Shown here piece by piece: positions 26,209-34,000 of a stretch of DNA of 64,000 nucleotides (positions are counted from its first letter, which is position 1; every line of letters starts with the position of its first letter). Source of the DNA: CAZTCJ01 sp964612085 (GTDB lineage Bacteria > Pseudomonadota > Alphaproteobacteria > JAJFIK01). Where the stretch lies: NCBI GenBank assembly GCA_964612085.1, contig CAZTCJ010000007.1:1-64000 (forward strand). Reading direction: 5' to 3'. The notes under the pieces are model-generated. The model did not search any database. It was not told the origin of the DNA and was given only the letters and a program-made list of their open reading frames with translations. A program made the translations under genes and the position numbers.

Positions 26209-27699
26209 TTAGGTCGCCGAGGCAGCGGGCAGGGTTTCGTAGTTTTCCAGATCGGCCGTCCGTGTACGTCGCCAATAGGTGATGGTTGAGCCGGACCAGT
26301 TGTTCACGATCTTGCCGTCCTGCTGCTTGTACCAGCTATCGCAGCCCGCATTGAACACGGAGGCGCGCAATTCCTCCTGAAGCGTCGCATTATGGGAGTC
26401 CATCACGGGCCGTTTGATATCGACCGAGCCGATGCGGCGCTCTTCCATCTGGCGCAAGGCATCGAGGATGTAATGGACCTGGCATTCGATCATGAAGATG
26501 ATGGAGTTGTGGCCCAGATTTGTGTTGGGGCCGTACATCATGAAGAAGTTCGGAAAGCCCGCGACGGTCATGCCCAGATAGGCCTGCGCGCCGTCCTTCC
26601 AGCTATCGTGCAGATGCTTGCCGTCCAGCCCCAGAATATCCATGGGCATCAGGAAATCCGTACTCAGAAAACCGGTGGCGTAGATAATCGTGTCGGCTTG
26701 ATGCACCTGGCCGTCATCTGTCTCGATGCCGTCCCGGGTAAGGCCTTTGATCGGTGTGGTGATGAGATCCACATTGGGCCGCTCCAGCGCCGGATAGTAA
26801 TCGCTGGAAATCAGCACCCGCTTGCAGCCGATGGGATAATCGGGCGTCAGCTTCTGGCGCAGGTCCGGATCGCTGATCTGCTCTTCCAGATGCTTGAGCG
26901 CCACCTTGGTGAATTGCCGGTTGCGCCAGCCGACGCCCGTGAAGACGGCAACGCGCTGTTCCAGCAGCCAGTAGATCAGCATCCGCGTATACCATTCATA
27001 ACCCGGCACGTTGCGGAACAGCCATTTTTCGAAGCTTGAGAATTCCTTGTCGGGCCGGTCGATGATCCAATTGGCCGAGCGCTGATAGATCTGCAGCTCT
27101 TTCACTTTCGGCGCGATCTGGGGCACGAACTGAACGGCGCTCGCTCCGTTGCCGATGACCGCGACCCGTTCGCCGCTCAGGTCATGCTCATGGTTCCAGC
27201 GGGCGGAATGAAACGTCGTGCCCTCATAAAGGTCCGCGCCGGGGAATGTGGGCGTATGCGGACGGTTAAGCTGACCGACGCCGCTCACCAGAATGTTCGC
27301 GCCCAGCGTATCGCCACTGGCAAGGGTGATCTGCCAGCTCTGGCGGACGGCGTCGTAGCGGGCCGTATCGACCGGGCTGTTGTAGCGGATGAATTGGGCA
27401 ATGCCGTATTTGTCCACGCAATGGCGCAGATAGGCGAGGATTTCCTCCTGGAGCGAAAAGGCGTGGCTCCAGTCCGGATTGGGCTCGAAGGAATAGCTGT
27501 AGAGATGGGACGGCACATCGCAGCCGGAGGCGGGATAGGTGTTGTCCCGCCAGGTGCCGCCGATATCGTCGGATTTCTCCAGGATCGAGATGTCGGTATA
27601 GCCCGCCTGTTTCAGGCGGATCGCCATGCAGATGCCTGAGACGCCCGCGCCGATAATGGCGACGCTGAAATGACGGGTTGAAGATCCCTGTGCGGTCAT
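26209..27699 (-). CDS. Flavin-dependent monooxygenase, Baeyer-Villiger/FMO type
   Basis: A 496-residue FAD and NADPH enzyme of the class B monooxygenases. It has an FAD Rossmann motif GAGVSG (17-22), GGTWRDNTYPASGCDVPSHLYSYSF (48-71), a fingerprint at 158-169 (YEGTTFHSARWN), a second Rossmann motif IGNGASA and the IYATGF motif. The fingerprint of Baeyer-Villiger enzymes is FxGxxxHxxxW(P/D); here the first residue is Tyr and the last Asn, so it is an atypical member and could oxygenate a ketone or a heteroatom. It stands between two unrelated minus-strand units. The substrate is unknown. Confidence 0.88.
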   Translation of the reverse strand: MTAQGSSTRHFSVAIIGAGVSGICMAIRLKQAGYTDISILEKSDDIGGTWRDNTYPASGCDVPSHLYSYSFEPNPDWSHAFSLQEEILAYLRHCVDKYGIAQFIRYNSPVDTARYDAVRQSWQITLASGDTLGANILVSGVGQLNRPHTPTFPGADLYEGTTFHSARWNHEHDLSGERVAVIGNGASAVQFVPQIAPKVKELQIYQRSANWIIDRPDKEFSSFEKWLFRNVPGYEWYTRMLIYWLLEQRVAVFTGVGWRNRQFTKVALKHLEEQISDPDLRQKLTPDYPIGCKRVLISSDYYPALERPNVDLITTPIKGLTRDGIETDDGQVHQADTIIYATGFLSTDFLMPMDILGLDGKHLHDSWKDGAQAYLGMTVAGFPNFFMMYGPNTNLGHNSIIFMIECQVHYILDALRQMEERRIGSVDIKRPVMDSHNATLQEELRASVFNAGCDSWYKQQDGKIVNNWSGSTITYWRRTRTADLENYETLPAASAT

Positions 27700-27748
27700 G
27701 CCTGCCCCCGGTTTGTTTTTCCCAGTTTAGGGAAGACTGGGGGGCAGG

Positions 27749-28984
27749 TCACGGGGCCTGTCGGCAGGCGGCGTCCTGCAAGGCGCTGGAAGTGGTTTCC
27801 AGCTCTTCGGATGACGCAACGGCAGCCGCTGCCAAGGCGCTCAGATCCATGCGGGTCATGGCGATCCCGTCGAGCCCCTCGACCTTGATGGGCGTGCAGT
27901 CGGCTTGTGCCGCGCATTGGCGCAAGCGGCCCCCATAGCTGCGCAAGGCGGTGCCCGCGTCCACGAGCGGGGCCGTCATGCCATCCGTCCCACAGGACGC
28001 GGCAGCCGCCGGTTGCGCTTGAGCCGCCTCGGCCAGCGTCTCCGTTGTGATCGCGGCGGAGGCGAGCGCGTCGGCGATCTCCACAATCTGTCCGCCGATC
28101 AGCCGCGCGGTCTCCGGCGCCGTCATATCGGCGTCTGCGGGCACCATCGCCGCCAGGGTGCTCAGCCCCGTCTTCAGATCGCCCAGGGTCTCGGCGAAAT
28201 CGTAGGAGCCGGTGCCCGTCAGTCCACCGCTCCAGGCGAGCGTGAAGGCCTGCGCATGGGCCGCGCCGAATGTCTCGCTCAGACCGGTCAGGGTCTGTTG
28301 CAGCGGCACGCCGTCTTCGGACGTGCTGGTCGCCATGGCAAGGGACTGAAGCGCTTCCCGCGTCTGCGTTTGAAGACCGGCCAGGGTTTCCGTCAGGGAC
28401 TGGACCGTCCCGGCGGTGGCGGCGGGATCGATCCGCCGTTCGCGGGCGAGACGGCTGCCCAGTGTGGCGCCGTGCATGCCAGCGCCTTCAAGCGCCGTGA
28501 CCGCCGAGGCATAGGCGGCGCAACTCAAGGCCGGGCAGCTCTGGGCGCAGGCGCTCAAGGCGCTATCCACGCCCTCGGCATGTGTCGAGAGCATCTGGGA
28601 CAGTGCCGTGACCTGTTGCGGCGCTTCGGAGGCGCAGAAGACGGATGTGCCTGGCGCGATCGCCACGTCGCCCGGGGCCGCGCGGTGACGCCGGGCCGTC
28701 AGCTCGTCAAGCCGCCCTTTCAGGCTTTCGGCCATGGCCGTCGCGGCGTCTCCGTCCACGGAGGACAGGCGCGTCACGGTCTGATCGACGAAAGCGGTCA
28801 GACCGGGGGCGACCCAGGTATCGGCTGCCGGGGGCGGGGTGGCGGGCTGTTGCGGAGCGGCGGCGGACGCAGGTGTGGGCGCTTCGGCCGATTGGGTCTG
28901 GGATCCGGTATCGCCGCTCTCGCCGCATGCGGCAAGCACAAGGCTCAGCCCCAGAAGGACCGTCAGAGGAAGGCGCTGTGTCAT
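27749..28984 (-). CDS. Cys-rich predicted lipoprotein of unknown function
   Basis: A 411-residue protein starting at the ATG at 28984, preceded by GGGAGAG. The signal sequence ends in the lipobox LAAC with Cys20 as lipidation site, followed by an Ala/Pro/Gln-rich linker (about 21-50). The mature part is Ala, Thr and Leu rich and looks mostly helical. It contains about nine further cysteines, several close together (VFCAS, SACAQSCPALSC, RQCAAQADC, AACRQ), suggesting disulfide bonds in the periplasm. I do not recognise a family. It starts 2 bp after the stop of another exported protein, so the two form a translationally coupled pair. Confidence 0.7.
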   Translation of the reverse strand: MTQRLPLTVLLGLSLVLAACGESGDTGSQTQSAEAPTPASAAAPQQPATPPPAADTWVAPGLTAFVDQTVTRLSSVDGDAATAMAESLKGRLDELTARRHRAAPGDVAIAPGTSVFCASEAPQQVTALSQMLSTHAEGVDSALSACAQSCPALSCAAYASAVTALEGAGMHGATLGSRLARERRIDPAATAGTVQSLTETLAGLQTQTREALQSLAMATSTSEDGVPLQQTLTGLSETFGAAHAQAFTLAWSGGLTGTGSYDFAETLGDLKTGLSTLAAMVPADADMTAPETARLIGGQIVEIADALASAAITTETLAEAAQAQPAAAASCGTDGMTAPLVDAGTALRSYGGRLRQCAAQADCTPIKVEGLDGIAMTRMDLSALAAAAVASSEELETTSSALQDAACRQAP

Positions 28985-28986
28985 GA

Positions 28987-29907
28987 TCACTCTCCCGCGG
29001 GGCCGGTTTGAAGCGGATTGAAGCGTTCCACGGATACGCCGTCGAACGCGAAGCTCAGAGGATCGTCGGCCGGACCGGTCCAGTGCCCTGCCGCAGCCGC
29101 ATCTTCGATGACGGCCAGAAGGGCGAGGTTGGGATCGGCGATATCGGCCACCAGCGCATCGAGATCGCTGAGGTTCTCCAGGGCCAGGCTCGCCGTCGGA
29201 TCGCCGGTCCGGGCCATGCGCTCTTCCAGGTTCCATCCGAACCCGTTGTAGATAAGCTGGTGGAAATCTTCCGTACGCTTCTCGTTGCCGAACCGCTCGA
29301 TGTAATGGGCCCAGGCCCAGGCACGGGATGCGAGCCGTTCCCGCCAGGACGCGAGATCGAGCACCGCCGCCCGGATGCGGTTGACGATTTGCAGGCGGAG
29401 CGCCGGGTCGATGGCATCCACCGATCCATGCACCGCATCGAGCGCCGCCTTGGCGTCCCGTTCAATCAGGGTCAGTTCGAAATGGGTCTGGGTGATTTTC
29501 ATGACCCAGAGCCGGCGCAGGGAATAGCGCACATTGTAGTCGGCCCATTGAATCAGTTTGCCCGGCCAGTCGTCCAGCCGGCCGATATAGGTCGCGTTGT
29601 TCACATGCGCGCCGTGGGCCTTGTGCAAGTCCCGGACATTCTCACGGAAATCTTTGTACTCGTTGCGGGAGGGCCGCCCGGTCTTGATGGCGGAAAGCTG
29701 CGCCTCGCCATAATCGCGGCCGAACCGGGCGGTCAGGGCCCGGGCTTCGCTGAGCTGGCGGGCGAGCGCCTGATCGGCCCGGGCGTAATAGTCGCCGAGA
29801 TCCGCGAGGGCGTCGGCGCGGGTCTCCGCCGCCGCGTGTCCTGTCACAGGTTCAAGGAGCATTACGCTCCAAAAAGCCAAGGCAGCCGCAATGATTTGAC
29901 GACCCAT
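28987..29907 (-). CDS. Exported protein of unknown function, partner of the Cys-rich lipoprotein
   Basis: A 306-residue protein from the ATG at 29907, which follows GGGAGTGGGG; an in-frame ATG at 29943 would precede the signal peptide. Residues 1-28 form a signal peptide ending HAAA. The mature protein is helical with many Trp, Arg and aromatic residues (for example RRLWVMKITQTHFELTLIERDAK) and no motif I can place. The next gene, the Cys-rich lipoprotein, starts 2 bp after its stop, so the products probably act together in the periplasm. Confidence 0.7.
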   Translation of the reverse strand: MGRQIIAAALAFWSVMLLEPVTGHAAAETRADALADLGDYYARADQALARQLSEARALTARFGRDYGEAQLSAIKTGRPSRNEYKDFRENVRDLHKAHGAHVNNATYIGRLDDWPGKLIQWADYNVRYSLRRLWVMKITQTHFELTLIERDAKAALDAVHGSVDAIDPALRLQIVNRIRAAVLDLASWRERLASRAWAWAHYIERFGNEKRTEDFHQLIYNGFGWNLEERMARTGDPTASLALENLSDLDALVADIADPNLALLAVIEDAAAAGHWTGPADDPLSFAFDGVSVERFNPLQTGPAGE

Positions 29908-30118
29908 GGTGTCCCCACTCCCTCTGCGCCGTGCGATCCGCATGTCGAAACTGGTTGGTTTCGGGCGGTAAGCTAAGCGGATGCCTGCGTTAATTCAAGA
30001 CGGGATGGGCGCCGGACGGCGCGCGCCGCCGGAAGCGATGCCGAATTGGGACAGGTGCGCGGCCCGCGTTAGAATGGCCTGACCGAATCGCTTCCCGCGA
30101 GTCCCAGGGGTATTTCAA

Positions 30119-31630
30119 ATGGATATGTTTTCTGTCGTTTTTGCCGCCGCCGGGCTTCTGGTCGGCATGTCGCTGACGGCCCTCGTGATGTTCGTCTCCA
30201 AAGGAAAGGGGCTTGCGCGCCTGCGCGACGAGCTGGACGAGGTGCGCCAGCGCCTGGCTGAAAAGACCATCGAGATCCGGGGCCTTGAGACCGAGCGCGC
30301 CCATCTCCAGGCCGATCTGGAAGACCGCAAGGTGGAACTTGAGCGCGCCCGCCAGGCGGAAGCCGCCTTGAGGGTCCAGGCGTCGGATCTCACCGTCAAG
30401 CTCACCGAGATCGAGGCCACCCGCGATCAGGAACTCAAAGCGCATGAGGAAAAGCGCCAGGAACTGATCGATGTGCGCAAGAATATCGAGGACCAGATCA
30501 AGGTCATGGCCAACGATCTGATGGAGAAGAACACCGAGGGTTTCCTCAAACGCGCCCAGGACTTCTTCGAAGGCCATCACAAGACCAGCAAGCAGAGCGT
30601 GGAAAACCTGGTCAAGCCCATGGGCGAGGCGCTGAAAGGTTACCAGGACAAGCTCGCCGAGATGGAAAAGGAGCGCAAACGCGACGAAGGCGAGATCGTC
30701 CAGCAACTGCGCTCCGTGGCCGAGACCCATGGCAAGCTCAAGGACATGACCTCCAATCTGGTGAATGCGCTCCGATCCGCGCCCAAGACCCGGGGCCGCT
30801 GGGGCGAGCAGCAGCTCAAGACCGTGCTGGAAATGGCCGGTATGATGGAGCATGTGGATTTCCTCACCGAACACAGCGTCGAAGGCGAGGACGAGAAGAA
30901 GCTGCGGCCCGACGTGGTGCTGCGCTTACCCGGTGGACGCCAGATCGTGGTCGATGCCAAGACGCCCATGGCCGCCTATCTGGACGCGGTCGAAGCCGCG
31001 AGCGATGAGGAGCGGGAACAGTTCCTGCGCAAGCATGCCCGCGATTTGCGGGTGCATGCGGAGCAGTTGGGCTCCAAGAAATACTGGCAGTCACTGCCCG
31101 AAGTGCCCGATTTCGTGGTGCTGTTCGTGCCCGGCGATAATCTCTACGCCGCCGCGATCGAGCGGGATCCGGATCTGTTCGAATTCGCCTACGACAAGCA
31201 GATCATCATTGCCACGCCCACCACTTTCCTGGCGCTTGCCAAGGCCATCGCCTTCGGCTGGCGGCAGGAGCGGGCTTCCCAGAACGCCCAGCGGGTGATG
31301 ACCGAAGGTTCGGAGCTTTACAAGCGCCTGCAAGGGCTTGGTGAGAAGGTCATGCGGCTGTCGAAATCCCTCGACCAGACGGTGACGCGCCATAATGAAT
31401 TCGTCGCCTCCCTGGAGACCCGCGTGCTGCCGCAGGGGCGCAAGCTCAATGATCTGGGTGTGGGTACGGCCGTCGGCGATCTGGCCGAAATGCTGCCTGT
31501 TGAAAAGACGCCGCGCCTGCCGCTGAAGGGCAGGGATCTTCAGTTCACGGAGCTTGAAGCCGAGGATGATGACGGCGATGCCGATACCGATGCCGAGGAA
31601 CCTGAACTGCTGACGGCGGGAGGCAAATGA
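30119..31630 (+). CDS. rmuC: DNA recombination protein RmuC
   Basis: A 503-residue RmuC family protein. It has an N-terminal membrane helix (about 4-26), a long coiled coil (about 30-215) and a nuclease-like domain with the family motif RGRWGEQQLKTVLEMAGM, then RPDVVLRLPGGRQIVVDAKTPM and FVPGDNLYAAA. RmuC limits inversions at short inverted repeats and has also been linked to restriction of foreign DNA, probably as a nuclease at the membrane. The ATG at 30119 follows AGGGG. An SDR gene overlaps its stop by 4 bp. Confidence 0.93.
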   Translation: MDMFSVVFAAAGLLVGMSLTALVMFVSKGKGLARLRDELDEVRQRLAEKTIEIRGLETERAHLQADLEDRKVELERARQAEAALRVQASDLTVKLTEIEATRDQELKAHEEKRQELIDVRKNIEDQIKVMANDLMEKNTEGFLKRAQDFFEGHHKTSKQSVENLVKPMGEALKGYQDKLAEMEKERKRDEGEIVQQLRSVAETHGKLKDMTSNLVNALRSAPKTRGRWGEQQLKTVLEMAGMMEHVDFLTEHSVEGEDEKKLRPDVVLRLPGGRQIVVDAKTPMAAYLDAVEAASDEEREQFLRKHARDLRVHAEQLGSKKYWQSLPEVPDFVVLFVPGDNLYAAAIERDPDLFEFAYDKQIIIATPTTFLALAKAIAFGWRQERASQNAQRVMTEGSELYKRLQGLGEKVMRLSKSLDQTVTRHNEFVASLETRVLPQGRKLNDLGVGTAVGDLAEMLPVEKTPRLPLKGRDLQFTELEAEDDDGDADTDAEEPELLTAGGK

Positions 31631-32331
31631 TGGCCGATCCGGTTTGCGCGATCATCGGCGTCGGCCCCGGCAATGGGGCCGCCTTCGCCAAACGCTTCGC
31701 CCGGGAAGGCTATGCCCTCGCCCTGATGGCCCGGAATGAGGCCTATCTGAACGGTCTTGCGTCCGAGATGGGTAACGCGCGCGCCTATGCCTATGACGCC
31801 AGCGATCCGTCGGTGGCCGGTCCCGTCTTTGAACGGATCAAGCAGGATCTGGGGCCGGTGGACGTGCTGCTTTACAATGCGGGCTCCGGCCATTTCGGCA
31901 ATATCGACAAGATCACGGCGGAGGATCTGGAGACCAATTGGCGGGTCAACACGCTGGGCCTGTTCGCCGCCGTGCAGGCCGTGCTGCCGCAGATGCGGGA
32001 GCAGGGGCAGGGCAATATCGTGGTGACCGGCGCGACCGCGTCGGTGAAACATTCGGCCAATTTCTCCGCCTTTACCTCGGCCAAAGCGTCCCAACGGGCC
32101 CTGGCGCAATCGCTCGCGCGCCATCTGGGTCCGGAGAATATCCATGTCTCCCATGTGATCGTCGATGGCGTGATCGATATCGAGCGGACACGGAAGATGA
32201 TGCCGGACCAGCCGGACGATTTCTTCCTGAAGCCCGAAGCGATCGCGGATGCTGTGTGGTTCCTGACCCGGCAGCCCAAATCGGCCCGCAGCTTCGAACT
32301 GGATCTCCGGCCCTACGGCGAGAAGTGGTGA
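31627..32331 (+). CDS. SDR-fold protein with Phe in place of the catalytic Tyr
   Basis: A 234-residue SDR-fold protein. The cofactor loop reads GVGPGNG (11-17) in place of TGxxxGxG, and YNAG is at 83-86. At the active site the usual YxxxK is F149-TSA-K153, and the position of the catalytic serine, 13 residues earlier, is Ala136. Known SDR subfamilies carry such substitutions, so this may be family-wide, but classical ketone/alcohol chemistry is not expected. The gene starts within the last codons of rmuC (ATGA overlap), so it is translationally coupled. The product ends shortly before a 28-bp-arm hairpin. Confidence 0.82.
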   Translation: MMADPVCAIIGVGPGNGAAFAKRFAREGYALALMARNEAYLNGLASEMGNARAYAYDASDPSVAGPVFERIKQDLGPVDVLLYNAGSGHFGNIDKITAEDLETNWRVNTLGLFAAVQAVLPQMREQGQGNIVVTGATASVKHSANFSAFTSAKASQRALAQSLARHLGPENIHVSHVIVDGVIDIERTRKMMPDQPDDFFLKPEAIADAVWFLTRQPKSARSFELDLRPYGEKW

Positions 32332-32353
32332 GGCTTTCTTTCTGATTGCCTGG

Positions 32354-32424
32354 CCGGCCCACTCCCCCTCCCGACCACCCAATGAGGGTACCCTTGTGGG
32401 TGGTCGGGAGGAGGAGTGGGCCGG
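32354..32424. repeat. Long inverted repeat (28-bp arms, 15-nt loop) between convergent genes
   Basis: Arms at 32354-32381 and 32397-32424 are complementary at 27 of 28 positions. The loop contains the palindrome AGGGTACCCT. There is no T-run directly after either arm, so it is not a standard intrinsic terminator, though it could stop or stabilise transcripts from both sides. Its size, GC content and position between convergent stop codons (32331 and 32447) are those of a dispersed palindromic element. I saw no second copy in this window. Confidence 0.85.
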
Positions 32425-32446
32425 TGGTGCCACTGAGAAAGAGAGA

Positions 32447-32869
32447 TCATTTCGCAAAGATCTGCGACTCATTCCTGAACGCCTTGAACTCCAGCGCGTT
32501 GCCGCTGGGGTCCTTCACGAACAGGGTCGCCTGTTCGCCCGCTTGGCCTTCGAAGCGCACATAAGGTTCGATCACGAACGCCGCTTGCGCCGCTTTCAGA
32601 CGGTCTGCGAGTTGTTCCCAATCGTCCCACGCTAGGATCAGGCCGAAATGGCGGGCGGGCACCTGATGGCCGTCCACGGCGCTGGTGGTGCGGCAGGCCA
32701 CATCGTCAGGGGCCAGATGGGCGACAATCTGGTGCCCATGAAAATCGAAATCGACCCAATGCTCCGCGCTGCGCCCTTCCGCGCAGCCCAGCACGCCGCC
32801 GTAAAAGGCGCGGGCCGCCGCGATATCGTGGACGGGAAAGGCCAGGTGAAAACGGGGGCGGGTCGTCAT
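32447..32869 (-). CDS. VOC family (glyoxalase/dioxygenase-like) protein
   Basis: A 140-residue protein of the vicinal oxygen chelate superfamily, with the paired beta-alpha-beta modules and metal-ligand positions of the fold: His in FHLAFPVHD near the start, His in RHFGLILAWDDW, and Glu in FVKDPSGNALEFKAF near the end. The ATG at 32869 follows GAGGAC. It starts 13 bp after the threonine dehydratase stop, so the two are in one operon. VOC proteins include glyoxalases, dioxygenases and antibiotic-binding proteins; which applies is unclear. Confidence 0.87.
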   Translation of the reverse strand: MTTRPRFHLAFPVHDIAAARAFYGGVLGCAEGRSAEHWVDFDFHGHQIVAHLAPDDVACRTTSAVDGHQVPARHFGLILAWDDWEQLADRLKAAQAAFVIEPYVRFEGQAGEQATLFVKDPSGNALEFKAFRNESQIFAK

Positions 32870-32882
32870 GGTGTCCTCGGAT

Positions 32883-33917
32883 TTAAACGGGCCCACGGGT
32901 CGAGCCGGCCGTCTGCGGACGGAAATCAGGCCCACATAAGGCGGTCGCATACAGGCCGGGATCCACATTGCCGCCGCTCAGCATGACCACGACCGTCTTG
33001 CCGCGCATGTCGATGGCGTTTTCGCGCAAAGCGGCAAGGGCCGCCGCGCCGCCCGGCTCCAGCACCAGTTTCAAGTTGCGGAACGCATAGCGCATGGCCG
33101 ACAGCACGGCCTCGTCGCACACGGCCATGCCGCCCGCGAGCAGGCGGCGGTTGATCTCGAAAGTGATCGCGCCGGGTTCGGGCGCCAGGAGCGCGTCGCA
33201 GATGGAGCGGGCGTCCGGATCGTTGGCCACGCGCTTACCCGCCACCAGCGAGCGCATGGTGTCGTCGAGCCCTTCCGGCTCCACGGAAAAGACTTCCACC
33301 TCCGGCCAGACCGCTTTCAGGGCGATGGCCGTGCCCGCCGTCAGGCCGCCGCCGCCGCAACACACCAGCATGATATCCGGCTTCAGGTTCAGCGACTGGA
33401 GGTCGGCGGCGATTTCCCGGCCCGCCGTGCCCTGGCCCGCGATGGTGGGCGGATGATCATAGGGCGGAATGATGGCAAGCCCGCGCGCCCGTGCGATCCG
33501 CTGACCGATCTTCTCACGGCTTTCCGTATACCGATCGTAAGGCACGATCTGCGCACCCAGGGCATGGGTGGCTTCGATCTTGGTGCGCGGCGCGTCCGCC
33601 GGCATGACGATGGTCGCCTCAAGCCCCAGAAGCTTCGCCGCCGCTGCCACGGCCTGGGCATGATTGCCGGATGACCAGGCAATGACGCCGTTCTCCCGGT
33701 CCGCGGGTGACAGGCTTTTAATGGCGTTCATGGCACCGCGAAACTTGAAGGACCCCGTGCGCTGAAGATTTTCGGGCTTGAGCAGTACCCGGGCGCCTGT
33801 CTCTTCATTAAGCTTAGGGTTGTAAATCAGGGTCGTGCGGACCGCGTGCGGCGCAATCCGCTCCGCGGCCTTGTCGATATCGGCGGGTGTGACGGGCAGC
33901 GCGTCGACCAGACCCAA
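32883..33917 (-). CDS. Threonine/serine dehydratase (PLP fold type II)
   Basis: A 344-residue PLP enzyme that would deaminate threonine to 2-oxobutyrate or serine to pyruvate. The PLP lysine is Lys58 in GSFKFRGA. SSGNHAQ follows as the substrate loop, CCGGGGL binds the phosphate, and SGGN lies near the C-terminus. There is no C-terminal ACT regulatory domain, so it resembles the catabolic or serine-racemase-like group more than biosynthetic IlvA. The start is a TTG at 33917 preceded by AAAGGA. It leads an operon with the VOC gene and has an 18-bp palindrome 66-83 bp upstream. Confidence 0.88.
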   Translation of the reverse strand: MGLVDALPVTPADIDKAAERIAPHAVRTTLIYNPKLNEETGARVLLKPENLQRTGSFKFRGAMNAIKSLSPADRENGVIAWSSGNHAQAVAAAAKLLGLEATIVMPADAPRTKIEATHALGAQIVPYDRYTESREKIGQRIARARGLAIIPPYDHPPTIAGQGTAGREIAADLQSLNLKPDIMLVCCGGGGLTAGTAIALKAVWPEVEVFSVEPEGLDDTMRSLVAGKRVANDPDARSICDALLAPEPGAITFEINRRLLAGGMAVCDEAVLSAMRYAFRNLKLVLEPGGAAALAALRENAIDMRGKTVVVMLSGGNVDPGLYATALCGPDFRPQTAGSTRGPV

Positions 33918-33982
33918 AACCGTATCCTTTCCTGCAAGAAACCCGCTTGCAGGCTAGACCCTTGCGCCCGCGCTTGACAATA

Positions 33983-34000
33983 GACCTTAAGTGTAAGGTC
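33983..34000. promoter_or_regulatory. Palindromic candidate operator upstream of threonine dehydratase
   Basis: GACCTTA (33983-33989) and TAAGGTC (33994-34000) form a perfect 7-bp dyad around AGTG. The size and sequence style resemble MerR-type operators, but I could not fit a matching 19-bp-spaced promoter on either strand. It overlaps the rimO stop codon by 2 bp and sits 66-83 bp before the dehydratase start. It could also be a weak hairpin at the end of rimO. Confidence 0.4.

Noticed and set aside
27718..27746. Imperfect inverted repeat with a T-run between the Cys-rich lipoprotein and the monooxygenase gene
   Set aside because: The T-run lies on the wrong side for the minus-strand lipoprotein transcript, and no plus-strand gene precedes it, so I do not call a terminator.
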